From assembly GCA_040880585.1 (NCBI GenBank), contig JBBDID010000061.1:1-64000 (forward strand): a stretch of DNA of 64,000 bases. Direction: 5' to 3'. Positions within the stretch are counted from its first letter, which is position 1, and each line of letters begins with the position of its first letter. The notes under the pieces were generated by a model. The model was not told the origin of the DNA, did no database searches, and saw nothing but the letters and a program-made list of their open reading frames with translations. The stretch is from Paracrocinitomix sp040880585. GTDB taxonomy: Bacteria > Bacteroidota > Bacteroidia > Flavobacteriales_D > Crocinitomicaceae. Both the position numbers and the translations under genes were made by a program. Below, one piece after another: positions 44,536-53,896 of the stretch.

Positions 44536-47500
44536 AATAAACCTCCCCAATTCCCCCAGTTGTAATCGTTTACCACTACACGCTTACGGTTTTTTAATTC
44601 AAAAATAGTTACCGTTTTTTCAATCGTTTGCTCCATTTCCTGATCGTTCACCACAGAAAGTCCTTTCTTTTTGTCTTGTTGTTCTGTGTTAAACTGGTCG
44701 TCTTCCAGTGGTTGGATGCCCACATAATCAATCATCCAGTTTTTTGTGTCCTCTGTTTTTCGTTTAAAAAAGTAAATGTAACCCGTATTTTTCCCGTTGT
44801 CAACCTCTACCTTTTTTACAAAAGAGACGGTATCCTTTTCTTTATCATAACCGGTATTGTAAAGCAGGGAAAAAGCCATTTCTTCTTGTGTAATTTCAGC
44901 GGGAAAATAAGAGAGCATTTCTTCTGCTTCCAGTCGGTTATAAGCCCAGACGCGGTGATCCAGATCTTTACTGACCTCATTTATCTTAGCCGTATCGACC
45001 GGCAAACCCAATTTGTGGTGTACGATTTCTGCTTCCAAAAGGAACTTTTTATCGTTGATACGATAAATATCCTCAAAAAAGGCTTCACTATCTATATGTT
45101 TCTCTTTTTTAAAAGCACACATCAGTGCGTAATAATCTAAAAACAATGATTGATATTCTGCAGATTGAGAATAGCCGTAGTAATAGTTGTTCTTTTTCTT
45201 TTTATCATCTTTTTGATTGGCTACCGTACGTTTTAATTCAATATTTGCATTTCTGTAAATCGATTTCTTTTCTGAACTGAAATCTTCAAATTCAAAAATG
45301 GCATTGAGATAACCATGAGCAAGCATCTCTACTATATAAGGCTTGTACTCCGGATACTGAGCGACATCTAACATCTCAGGGAAAAACCCTTCTGCTAAAT
45401 CAAGGGAATCGTAGAGGTTGTTAAAAAAGTTCAATTTGTTGCTCTTTTCCGTAAAAGGGGTGTTGTCGATCAGCAATTTTTTAATGGCATTATAGGCTTC
45501 TTGCGTTTCAGTATAAGAAAAGGATTTAAGTACAATGAATTGCAGATCAGAGTTGAAATTGTTAGAATCGTATACTGCATACAGAAAGTCGTAAGCCTCT
45601 TGTACTTCAATGTTTCCTAAAGACATGATCAAATCTTCCCGATACTCTGTCTCTTTTTCTTCATCAAACTCATGTTCATAATAGGTTTTAACAACACCTG
45701 GAACATCCTTTTCTTCGAAAATTACTTTTGAAATAGATTTCATGGCGTTTACACGATTCAGGCTATCTTCTCCAAACACATGACTAAAGAATACTTCGGC
45801 TTTATCTTCAAAAACATCTCTACCAATTAAAGTATCCATAGGAGTATAGGAGTCATAGAAAGTAGAAACATATTCAGTGGGGCCTTCCAACGTATCTATT
45901 AAAGACTGAAGAGTATACAATACGCCATGTTGTAAATGCATTTGGGTGTAGATGCCCTTTGCGCTACCGGTATCTGTCAACATGAACGATATTGTTAGTG
46001 AATCTTCATCTTTGTGTTTTTTCTGAGATACAATGAATTGATTCTCAGTTTCCAGTCGTTTAATTTGATAGTCCCAAAAATCATTGCGTGAATCAGCACC
46101 CTGATAATCGTGAAATTTGGTGTACCCTACATAGATGACTTCATTGGTTTTAGGATTCGTATGGTATTTTGAGTCAGTTTTGCTCAGGTAAGATTTATCT
46201 TCCTCATCATCACTATTATAATTTCGATAAAGGTTATACCCCATGGCTTTATAGTCTGGTTTATCATCTTTTTTGATGGTGTTAACGGTGTAAAACAGGG
46301 TGGTGTCTTCATAAAGTGTGTATTCCTGATCGACTTGATGTTTGGTAAATTTAAAAGAATCAAAAAAGGCAGTTGCATTCTCATTTTTTGAGGTAGTAGA
46401 CATTAAGTAGTATAACCCCCGCTTAGTAATTATTTTGATCGATAAATCGGCTACCTGATTTTGGTGATTTTTATCTGCCTTTAACTCTTGTCTAACGGAT
46501 GCGTAACTTCCGTTATGCTTATATTCCGTTCTCTCGATTTCACAACCCAATTGTTTTGCATACTGCTCACCTAAATAAGCCAGATCAAATGAATCTTCTT
46601 CAATGTAATCCAAATCATTCAAAGTATATCGCATCACCTGAAAGTAGTCGCCAGATTCCTGATCAAAAGATTGATAGAGAGGAAAAACATTAGTTTCATC
46701 CATCTCATCAATCATGTCCTGACCTGAAACCATTCCTTTCATAGACCATTGAGCGCCACCAAATTTGGGAGCAACATCTTTCCACTCACTACTTTGTGGA
46801 GCCAGTACAATTTTTGAAAAGAAACTTTGGGGTTCAGAATGTTCTACATAATCTTCTATTCCCGACCCTTTGAAAACAATAATCTCAGTAGGCGTAAAGA
46901 ATACATTGTAATTTACGCGTGCATTTTTACTGGTAGTGGTTAGAATACGATATCCTTTATGTCCGTTGAGCTCAAGATTTTCTACTTTCAGAATGTCTCC
47001 CGGTGTAGCAGGGTATAATAAACTGTCAAAAGTAGATTGGTAATAAGCTTGATCCTTATTGAAGATGGGGGCAAACGTAAAGAGACGAACCACACTAAAG
47101 TAACCGCCATTAATGGGTTCAGGGCATAAGTATTCTAATTTTCCGCGCTTGCTGGTGGGCATTTCATACAGTTTACCGGGAACATATAATTTAATAAAGC
47201 CATCTGAAGTGGAAGTTTCTGTAAATGCCACAGCTTTATACTGTTTCTCCAATTTTTTTCTCATTTTGTGAGCCTTTGATGTAGATTTGGAGGAAACCGC
47301 ACGTACTTTATATCCCTCTTTTCTCAACAATTCAATAGCGCCTTCTTCGCCGGGAAGATGCGCTGCCCCAATTCCGGTAAAAATGGAATGTTGATGCATA
47401 ATTGAATCCATTCGTCGAACCATGTTCTTATTGCGTTCTACAATAAAATATTTATGGTATACAGATGTGGGAGTATTGGATCGGGTTAAGGAATCAATCT

Positions 47501-48146
47501 GATCTAAATCGCCACGGCGGTAGGCTTCTTCTAGTTTTACGTATTTCTTTTGCGCATCTTGCTCCAAATAGGTATTACTCTTATTATCTCGTTTTTTATC
47601 CTGATCAGGGGTCATGGATTTTAAAGAAAGTTCCATGACTTCATCAAAATCTTCCAAACTGTGAATGGGCTTGCCATTTTTAGCACCGGCTTGGTAAATG
47701 AACATGTCTAAGTAGGTGTTTTCCTGATAATCTTCATTTCCCGGATTGAAGCGATAAAGGATCTGATTCATTAATCCGTTTTTATTCTCCAGTAAATCAT
47801 ACATAACTTCTGTTCCGGGATCTTCAATTTTAAAAGCTCTTTTGTAAAAATCGGATCCAAAATCATATCCACCCAAAGAAAAAACACCCATATCCCGATA
47901 ATCTTCCATCCAGCTTTCCGGGGATGACTCTAAAGCCACGCCTTTGGTCTTGTTCAGGCAGTAATAAAAAGAATCACTCACGTTAAACGCCAGTTTATTG
48001 GAAACGTGCATGGTGCCATAAAGGTAACTGGGTTCTGACAGTCCGTTGCCGCTAATCTCCCATAACAAACCCTGATACTTTTTTTGAGATAATGAGGGGG
48101 TAGCAAGTACTAAAACACAAAGAAAAAAAACGATATTTTTACACAT
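44532..48146 (-). CDS. Secreted TraB/GumN-domain protein, 1204 aa
   Basis: Signal peptide (cleavage after about residue 20), then a TraB/GumN domain over about residues 25-285 with the two diagnostic stretches GTMHVSNKLAFNVSD and GIGAAHLPGEEGAIELLRKEG. TraB proteins have a Tiki-like metalloprotease fold. The remaining 900 residues are unlike ordinary family members, which stop near 300: a beta-rich block (about 300-750) and a helical HEAT-like block (about 800-1100) can be seen. The mature protein is rich in acidic and Lys residues. It is downstream of the DEAD-box helicase, 100 bp apart on the same strand. Confidence 0.82.
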   Translation of the reverse strand: MCKNIVFFLCVLVLATPSLSQKKYQGLLWEISGNGLSEPSYLYGTMHVSNKLAFNVSDSFYYCLNKTKGVALESSPESWMEDYRDMGVFSLGGYDFGSDFYKRAFKIEDPGTEVMYDLLENKNGLMNQILYRFNPGNEDYQENTYLDMFIYQAGAKNGKPIHSLEDFDEVMELSLKSMTPDQDKKRDNKSNTYLEQDAQKKYVKLEEAYRRGDLDQIDSLTRSNTPTSVYHKYFIVERNKNMVRRMDSIMHQHSIFTGIGAAHLPGEEGAIELLRKEGYKVRAVSSKSTSKAHKMRKKLEKQYKAVAFTETSTSDGFIKLYVPGKLYEMPTSKRGKLEYLCPEPINGGYFSVVRLFTFAPIFNKDQAYYQSTFDSLLYPATPGDILKVENLELNGHKGYRILTTTSKNARVNYNVFFTPTEIIVFKGSGIEDYVEHSEPQSFFSKIVLAPQSSEWKDVAPKFGGAQWSMKGMVSGQDMIDEMDETNVFPLYQSFDQESGDYFQVMRYTLNDLDYIEEDSFDLAYLGEQYAKQLGCEIERTEYKHNGSYASVRQELKADKNHQNQVADLSIKIITKRGLYYLMSTTSKNENATAFFDSFKFTKHQVDQEYTLYEDTTLFYTVNTIKKDDKPDYKAMGYNLYRNYNSDDEEDKSYLSKTDSKYHTNPKTNEVIYVGYTKFHDYQGADSRNDFWDYQIKRLETENQFIVSQKKHKDEDSLTISFMLTDTGSAKGIYTQMHLQHGVLYTLQSLIDTLEGPTEYVSTFYDSYTPMDTLIGRDVFEDKAEVFFSHVFGEDSLNRVNAMKSISKVIFEEKDVPGVVKTYYEHEFDEEKETEYREDLIMSLGNIEVQEAYDFLYAVYDSNNFNSDLQFIVLKSFSYTETQEAYNAIKKLLIDNTPFTEKSNKLNFFNNLYDSLDLAEGFFPEMLDVAQYPEYKPYIVEMLAHGYLNAIFEFEDFSSEKKSIYRNANIELKRTVANQKDDKKKKNNYYYGYSQSAEYQSLFLDYYALMCAFKKEKHIDSEAFFEDIYRINDKKFLLEAEIVHHKLGLPVDTAKINEVSKDLDHRVWAYNRLEAEEMLSYFPAEITQEEMAFSLLYNTGYDKEKDTVSFVKKVEVDNGKNTGYIYFFKRKTEDTKNWMIDYVGIQPLEDDQFNTEQQDKKKGLSVVNDQEMEQTIEKTVTIFELKNRKRVVVNDYNWGNWGGLF

Positions 48147-48246
48147 AAATGAATCCTGAAAAATTAATAAGTATTGGGTTCACGTAAAAATAACAAGGAT
48201 TATTGTAAAAGTAACAGCTTGGGCTGATGAATCTGCCTGCTACTTA

Positions 48247-49491
48247 TTATCTGTTGGTTTTTCGATCATTGTTTTTAGGACGCGACTTAAAATTATTTTT
48301 TCTATTTTTTTGTCCGCCCTTGTGGTGATGAGATTTGGTCTTAGCTCCCCAAACGGGACCTTCTCCTACTTCTTTTGGGGGATTAAGTTTAGGAATTTCT
48401 GTCTCTATAAGCTGCTCAATCCGGCTAAACTTACTCATGTCTTTTGGATTGATCAGTGTAAACGCTTCTCCTTTGGTATTCGCTCTTGCAGTTCTCCCCA
48501 CACGGTGTACATAATCTTCAGCATCTGATGGGACATCAAAATTAATCACCATATTGATCTCCTTAATATCAATTCCCCGGCTCATTACATCTGTAGCAAC
48601 AAGCACACGTATGCGTTTGGATCTGAATCCGCGCAGCACCTCTTCCCGCATATCCTGATCCAGATTGGAAGAAATACCATGCGCTTTGTACCCCTTCTTT
48701 TTTAAGGATTGAACGATTTCAGAAACTTTATTTTTTGTAGAAGTAAAGATAATAATACTGTCGTGGTGTTTTCTTTCAGATAAAATAGCATCCAGAACGC
48801 CTACTTTTTGGTTATCAAAGGTCAGGTAAGCCTTTTGGTCAACACCTTCAGCTGGTTTTGAGATCGATAAAGAAATCTCTACCGGATTATTGGTAATGCG
48901 TTTTGCCAATTGTCGGATGGAAGAGGGCATGGTAGCACTAAACATGAGTGTTTGATGTTTTTCAGGCAAATAGGAGATGATTTTTTTCAAATCATCAATA
49001 AAACCCATATCCAACATACGATCTGCTTCATCTAATACCAAATGTTTTACATGGTCAAAGTTGACATAGCCCAGCTTAAGGTGAGAAAGTAATTTTCCCG
49101 GTGTGGCAACAATGATGTCTGTTCCCTCCTTTAAAGCTTTCCTTTGAACATCAAAGTCTTTACCATCTCCACCGCCATAAACGGTTTGAGAACCCACACT
49201 CAAAAAATAAGAAATCCCTTGTATTTCCTGTTCGATTTGAATGGCCAATTCTCGCGTAGGAACAACAATTAAGGTGTCAATGTTGCTATCTTTTTTACCG
49301 ACGAGTTTGTTCAAAATCGGCAAAACAAATGCCCCGGTTTTCCCTGTTCCGGTTTGCGCACAGGCGAGCATGTCTTTATTGTTTAAAATCTCTGGAATGG
49401 CTTTGACTTGTATAGGGGTAGCCTCTTCAAACCCCATGTAGTGGATGGCCTCCAGTAATTCATCCTTAAGGCCTAATTCAGTAAATTTCAT
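48247..49491 (-). CDS. DEAD-box RNA helicase, 414 aa
   Basis: ATP-dependent RNA helicase with the whole motif set: Q-motif FEEATPIQ, AQTGTGKT (Walker A), PTRELA, TPGKL, LDEADRMLDMGF, SAT, then the second RecA domain with TSTKNKVSEI, RGID and HRVGRTAR. A basic His/Lys/Asn/Arg-rich C-terminal tail (about residues 375-414) resembles RhlE-type RNA-binding tails. It likely helps ribosome assembly or mRNA turnover, especially in the cold. Upstream, 49492-49728 contains no feature I can support. Confidence 0.94.
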   Translation of the reverse strand: MKFTELGLKDELLEAIHYMGFEEATPIQVKAIPEILNNKDMLACAQTGTGKTGAFVLPILNKLVGKKDSNIDTLIVVPTRELAIQIEQEIQGISYFLSVGSQTVYGGGDGKDFDVQRKALKEGTDIIVATPGKLLSHLKLGYVNFDHVKHLVLDEADRMLDMGFIDDLKKIISYLPEKHQTLMFSATMPSSIRQLAKRITNNPVEISLSISKPAEGVDQKAYLTFDNQKVGVLDAILSERKHHDSIIIFTSTKNKVSEIVQSLKKKGYKAHGISSNLDQDMREEVLRGFRSKRIRVLVATDVMSRGIDIKEINMVINFDVPSDAEDYVHRVGRTARANTKGEAFTLINPKDMSKFSRIEQLIETEIPKLNPPKEVGEGPVWGAKTKSHHHKGGQKNRKNNFKSRPKNNDRKTNR

Positions 49492-49728
49492 AGAGGATGA
49501 AGATAGTTATTTCTTTTGTTTTTACGACTATCCTGTTTGATTTGAATGTAAAATAAAAGTAGATCTAAAGTATATTTCGTCATTGATCCAGATACGTTGA
49601 AACTTAACTTTCAAACCACTAAATGTGTCATACAATTATAAGGAGTGGTGCTTGCAAAGCCAACGCACCGAGGGAAATTGTTTTAAAAATTTGTATCTGA
49701 CTTAATAATATATAACTAACATGAAGTA

Positions 49729-50883
49729 CTAATGTTCGTCTATTAATGAACTAACATTGTTCCAACTTAATATAGTTTCATTTGTTCTCGGTTGACTTGT
49801 GTTTATTGCGTTTAAGAGGTAATGTTTTATATCAAAATTGTTTAGTTGATTATCTAAATAGTGTAAAGATTTAATAAACTCACTCTTCACGGTTTCGGAG
49901 GCCTTCATTTCAATCAGTTTTACTTTATTACCTTGATCAATTATAAAGTCAATTTCATTTCCATTACTGTCTCGCCAAAAATAAAATGGATGCCGTAAAC
50001 CATTATTTTTATAAGTTCTAATAATATCATTAACTCCAAAATTTTCAAATAACGCTCCTTTGTACTTTGATAGCAACAGATTTTCTTTTGATTCAACACC
50101 TAGTAAGAAAGCAACAATTCCCGTGTCATAAAAATAAAGTTTAGGTGTTTTTACTAATCTTTTGGCGAAATTTTTGTGCCAAGGCTTAAGAGTAAAAACA
50201 ATATAGCTTGCCTCTAAGATTGAAAACCAGCGTTGAACTGTTTTTATATCCACCCCCAACTCCTTTGAAATGCGGTTGAAATTGATAAGTTGTCCAACAT
50301 GGTGAGCTAATAGATAAAGAAATTTTTGAAAAAGAGATAAATCCTGAACATTTATAATATTCCGAACATCTCGTTCAATATAGGTTTGAATGTAGTTTGG
50401 AAAATAATCATTTGGTGCTATATCTTTATCAAAGATTCTTGGATAACCTCCTTTTAATAAGGCTTCATGCCAGTTCTTTAAACTAATCTCTTGTTGAGAA
50501 AATGGCAATAACTCCATAATATAAACCCTTCCTGCCAGACTTTGGCTAATTTTTTCTAACAATAAAAAATTTTGTGATCCAGTCAGAATATATTGACCGC
50601 TCAAATTGGATTCATCTACAACTTGTTGAATATAGGAAAAAAGTGATGGACAATTTTGTGCTTCATCAATGACCACATGTTTATCATAAAGACTAAGAAA
50701 GCCCTTCGGATCAGATTCAGCAAAGTACAAATTATCGGGGTTTTCCAAACTCACGTACTTGTAATCTGGAAATATATTACGACATAGAGTTGTTTTACCC
50801 GACTGCCTTGGACCGGTGAGTAAAATAACGGGGAATTTTTTTGCCATTTCTAAAACCTTATGACTAGCGACTCTTTCAATCAT
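49729..50883 (-). CDS. AAA_14/DUF4143 ATPase, 384 aa
   Basis: P-loop ATPase with Walker A GPRQSGKT (about residues 25-32), Walker B VVIDEAQNCP and sensor-like LTGSQNFLLLEK, followed by a winged-helix DUF4143 domain (ISKELGVDIKTVQRWFSILEASYIV) and a nuclease-like C-terminal region (FYFWRDSNGNEIDFII, KLIEMKAS), which recalls the PD-(D/E)xK core. These proteins are common in mobile and accessory regions and have no agreed function. By eye the gene is more A+T-rich than its neighbours. Three iterons lie upstream. A -7-like box (TACTTTTG on the minus strand) at 50888-50895 ends only 5 bp before the ATG. Confidence 0.85.
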   Translation of the reverse strand: MIERVASHKVLEMAKKFPVILLTGPRQSGKTTLCRNIFPDYKYVSLENPDNLYFAESDPKGFLSLYDKHVVIDEAQNCPSLFSYIQQVVDESNLSGQYILTGSQNFLLLEKISQSLAGRVYIMELLPFSQQEISLKNWHEALLKGGYPRIFDKDIAPNDYFPNYIQTYIERDVRNIINVQDLSLFQKFLYLLAHHVGQLINFNRISKELGVDIKTVQRWFSILEASYIVFTLKPWHKNFAKRLVKTPKLYFYDTGIVAFLLGVESKENLLLSKYKGALFENFGVNDIIRTYKNNGLRHPFYFWRDSNGNEIDFIIDQGNKVKLIEMKASETVKSEFIKSLHYLDNQLNNFDIKHYLLNAINTSQPRTNETILSWNNVSSLIDEH

Positions 50884-50904
50884 TACCCAAAAGTAGCAAA
50901 TAAA

Positions 50905-50970
50905 TATGTAAATATGGAATAATAACTATGTAATATTGGCATATTATCTATGTAATATTGGATATCATGG
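50905..50970. repeat. Three 22-bp iterons upstream of the AAA_14 ATPase
   Basis: The core TATGTAATATTGG (TATGTAAATATGG in copy 1) starts at 50905, 50927 and 50949, exactly 22 bp apart, about two helical turns. The spacing and position 20-90 bp before the ATPase start suggest a site for cooperative protein binding on one DNA face. The array starts right beside the -7-like box at 50888-50895. Confidence 0.6.
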
Positions 50971-51013
50971 TGTGAAACTGAAGCTAATAATCTAAATACT
51001 GGCTTGAGTACAG

Positions 51014-51133
51014 GTGTTTAAAACACTTCAAATGGTTAATGACACTATAGGTTATGCAATTAGTTTGGATGGCATTTACAAAACATACAATACCGGTGGT
51101 ACTGGTCAGGAAGTTGTTTTTTTGGGTCAGTGA
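51014..51133 (+). pseudogene. Remnant of a YCF48-like repeat protein
   Basis: An open stretch of about 39 codons ends in TGA at 51131-51133 and encodes LQMVNDTIGYAISLDGIYKT followed by YNTGGTG. This is the usual repeat unit of YCF48/BNR-type beta-propeller proteins secreted by Bacteroidota (pattern NxxxGYAVGxxGTIxKTxDGG). No signal peptide or further repeats are found before it, so it looks like the 3' end left from a lost gene. It overlaps the first codons of the extended frame of the molybdoenzyme gene. Confidence 0.5.
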
Positions 51134-51174
51134 GAAATGATTATCTTTATTCCACTATCAGAAGACGAAAACGT

Positions 51175-53469
51175 ATGCCAATCAAGAGAAATTTACATAT
51201 TTTGCCCCCTGAGGAGTTCAGTGAGTTAACAAGAGGAAAACGCAAAAAAAAGGCTGCAGGTGTTCCGGCTTTGATCAGCACATTTCAACACATTTCAAAA
51301 GAAATGGGAGTTTGGAAAGGGATCAAATTATTAAATAAGATGAATCAAAAGGACGGTTTTGATTGTCCGGGTTGTGCCTGGCCTGATCCGGATGGAAAAC
51401 GATCGGGTTTGGGAGAGTATTGTGAAAATGGCGCAAAAGCAATCGCCGAAGAAGCTACTGATAAACGTGTTACCCCTGAATTTTTTGAGAAACATTCAGT
51501 TGAAGAATTGTCAGGATGGTCGGATTATCAATTGGGAAAATCAGGGAGGCTGACGCAGCCCATGTACTTATCTGCAGATGCGATTCATTATAAACCGATT
51601 AGTTGGGAAGCTGCCTTTAAAAAAATAGCAGAGAAATTAAAATCCTTGAATGATCCAAATGAAGCGGTGTTTTATACTTCAGGAAGAACCAGTAATGAAG
51701 CGGCCTATTTGTACCAACTAATGGTCAGACAATACGGAACCAATAACTTACCGGATTGTTCAAATATGTGTCATGAATCTTCAGGAGTAGCTTTGGGACA
51801 GACTTTGGGAATCGGAAAAGGATCGGTTACTCTGGAGGATTTTTATGAAGCAGAAGTGGTGATGATAGTGGGGCAAAATCCCGGAACAAATCATCCCAGG
51901 ATGCTTTCTGCACTGGAAAAATGTAAAAAAAACGGAGGAAAAATTGTCTCTATTAATCCCATTCCTGAGGCCGGAAACAATGTCTTTGTCAATCCCCAAA
52001 ATCCCTTTGCTATTTTTAAAGGAGGAATTGATTTAGAAGACCATTACTTACAAGTAAAAATCAATGGAGATGTCGCCTTGTTAAAGGCACTTATGCTCTT
52101 GCTTTTAGAAGCCGAAGATAAGGCTCCGGGTTCAGTGTTTGACCTGGATTTTATCAACCAATATACGGATGGATTTGACTTGCTGATGAAAGAACTTAGA
52201 TCGACCCATTTTGGAGAAATGGTAAGACAGTCAGGGGTGCCAGAATCGAAAATTCGGGAGGTGGCTAATTTGCTCATTGAAAAGAAAAAAATCATTATCT
52301 GTTGGGCCATGGGGATTACACAACATGAGAACGGCGTTGATAATATTAAAGAGATGGTGAATCTGCTTTTGCTTAAAGGGAGTATCGGAAAAAAAGGAGC
52401 CGGAACATGTCCTGTTAGAGGACATTCAAATGTGCAGGGCGATCGCACCATGGGGATTTGGGAAAAGCCCAAGGAGGAATTTTTAGCTTCTTTGAGAAAG
52501 CACTTTGATATTGAAGTACCATCTGAGCATGGAGTAGATGCGGTAGAATCAATAGCTGCTTGTGAAAAGGACAAGGTTCGTTTTTTTATGTTTTTGGGAG
52601 GAAATTTCATTTCTGCCACTCCGGATAGTCAACGTACAGGTGAGGCGATTCAAAACTGTGACCTGACGGTGCAAATTTCCACTAAATTAAATCGTTCTCA
52701 TGTAGTGACCGGAAAAGAGGCGATCATTTTGCCTTGCCTTGCGCGCAGTGATAAGGATCAACAAAAATCCGGATTGCAATTTGTTTCAGTTGAAAATTCT
52801 ATGGGCATTGTGCATTCGAGTAAGGGAAGCCTGCCACCTTTTTCAGATCAATTAAAAAGTGAACCGGCAATTATTGCAGGAATTGCCCATGCTGTATTTG
52901 GGTCAGAAAAAATCAATTGGGCTGAGATGACGGAAAATTACGACACTATCAGAGATCATATAGAGGCGACAATTCCGGGATTTGATGAATATAATAAGCG
53001 GGTTAGAATTCCAAGAGGGTTTTATTTGCCGAATGGTTCCAGAGACAGAAACTTTGCTACCCCCAACGGAAAGGCGCAGTTTTCTGTAGTATCTGTACCG
53101 GATCGAAAAATAGATCATGACAGTATGATTATGATGACCATACGCACACATGATCAGTACAATACAACCATCTATGGGATGGATGACCGTTACCGCGGAA
53201 TTAAAGGAGAGAGAAGGGTAGTGCTGATGAATCCGGAAGATATGGAATCAAAAAAATTAAAAGAAGAAGAGGTGGTGGATATCGTTGGTTTGTACGAAGG
53301 AAAAGAACGAATCGCCAGAAATTTCAAAGTGCTCCCTTATGATATTGCAATGGGATGCGTGGCAACTTATTTTCCTGAAGCCAATGTATTGGTACCTTTA
53401 GAAAGTGTCGCCAAAGGGAGTAATACGCCGGTTTCTAAATTCATTGAAGTGAAATTGAGAAAAGTCTAG
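51175..53469 (+). CDS. FdhF/YdeP-family molybdopterin oxidoreductase, 764 aa
   Basis: Molybdenum enzyme of the formate-dehydrogenase-like YdeP/CbbBc branch. The N-terminus has DGFDCPGCAWPDPD with Cys64 and Cys67, then YCENGAKA, TSGRTSNEAAYLY, the Mo-region CSNMCHESSG with Cys199 in the place of the E. coli selenocysteine, GQNPGTNHPRML, the pterin loop CWAMGITQHENGVDN, and the C-terminal MoCo cap (TIRTHDQYNTTIYGMDDRYRG). The extended frame starts at a GTG at 51130, but the ATG at 51175 fits family N-termini better and leaves the remnant frame intact. Substrate not predictable; no accessory fdhD-like gene nearby. Lone gene in an accessory-looking region. Confidence 0.9.
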   Translation: MPIKRNLHILPPEEFSELTRGKRKKKAAGVPALISTFQHISKEMGVWKGIKLLNKMNQKDGFDCPGCAWPDPDGKRSGLGEYCENGAKAIAEEATDKRVTPEFFEKHSVEELSGWSDYQLGKSGRLTQPMYLSADAIHYKPISWEAAFKKIAEKLKSLNDPNEAVFYTSGRTSNEAAYLYQLMVRQYGTNNLPDCSNMCHESSGVALGQTLGIGKGSVTLEDFYEAEVVMIVGQNPGTNHPRMLSALEKCKKNGGKIVSINPIPEAGNNVFVNPQNPFAIFKGGIDLEDHYLQVKINGDVALLKALMLLLLEAEDKAPGSVFDLDFINQYTDGFDLLMKELRSTHFGEMVRQSGVPESKIREVANLLIEKKKIIICWAMGITQHENGVDNIKEMVNLLLLKGSIGKKGAGTCPVRGHSNVQGDRTMGIWEKPKEEFLASLRKHFDIEVPSEHGVDAVESIAACEKDKVRFFMFLGGNFISATPDSQRTGEAIQNCDLTVQISTKLNRSHVVTGKEAIILPCLARSDKDQQKSGLQFVSVENSMGIVHSSKGSLPPFSDQLKSEPAIIAGIAHAVFGSEKINWAEMTENYDTIRDHIEATIPGFDEYNKRVRIPRGFYLPNGSRDRNFATPNGKAQFSVVSVPDRKIDHDSMIMMTIRTHDQYNTTIYGMDDRYRGIKGERRVVLMNPEDMESKKLKEEEVVDIVGLYEGKERIARNFKVLPYDIAMGCVATYFPEANVLVPLESVAKGSNTPVSKFIEVKLRKV

Positions 53470-53633
53470 TGTCAAGTCAAGTCTTGAATGACGGGTAAGG
53501 CGGTGGTAGATTTTGAGATGTATCAAGGCTCAAAAAATGAGCATAGCCGTAGTTAAGTGATTTTTTTGGAACGCAGAGACATCTCAAAAGATATACTGGA
53601 CTACCCGTAGGTTTAAGCTTGACTTGACACTAG
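53466..53633. mobile_element. 168-bp imperfect palindrome with CTAG ends (MITE-like)
   Basis: The two ends read CTAGTGTCAAGTCAAG and, inverted, CTTGACTTGACACTAG: a 16-bp perfect inverted repeat. The rest of the arms remains similar for about 60 bp (ACGGGTA and TTTTGAGATG occur in both arms). The interior has a GCTCA-TGAGC hairpin with an AAAAA loop at 53528-53542. The left CTAG contains the stop codon of the molybdoenzyme gene. No transposase is inside. It may also work as a transcription stop. The next 263 bp up to the orphan gene show only a decayed-looking frame. Confidence 0.65.
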
Positions 53634-53896
53634 GGTGATGATTGGTAAGAAAGGTAATATTCAATTATAACCGCGCTGAGTGTGGGCTTTGGTTTGGTTG
53701 CTGTCTTTTCATTTTTTCTCTATAAAAGATTTAATATTACACGGTTATTTTTATTAGATCTGGCACTCGCTCTCTGATTATCATCTGTGTCTCTCTAATT
53801 TTAATATCTTGTAGTTCATTAGCCTCCGGTGTGCTGATAAGTTCTGGAGTTTGAAATCCAGCACTTATAACGGCTGAGAATGTTAGATATAGAAAA

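Noticed and set aside
51175..53469. Selenocysteine in the FdhF-like enzyme
   Set aside because: The Mo-ligand position is a TGT cysteine codon (Cys199), and there is no in-frame TGA before the stop.
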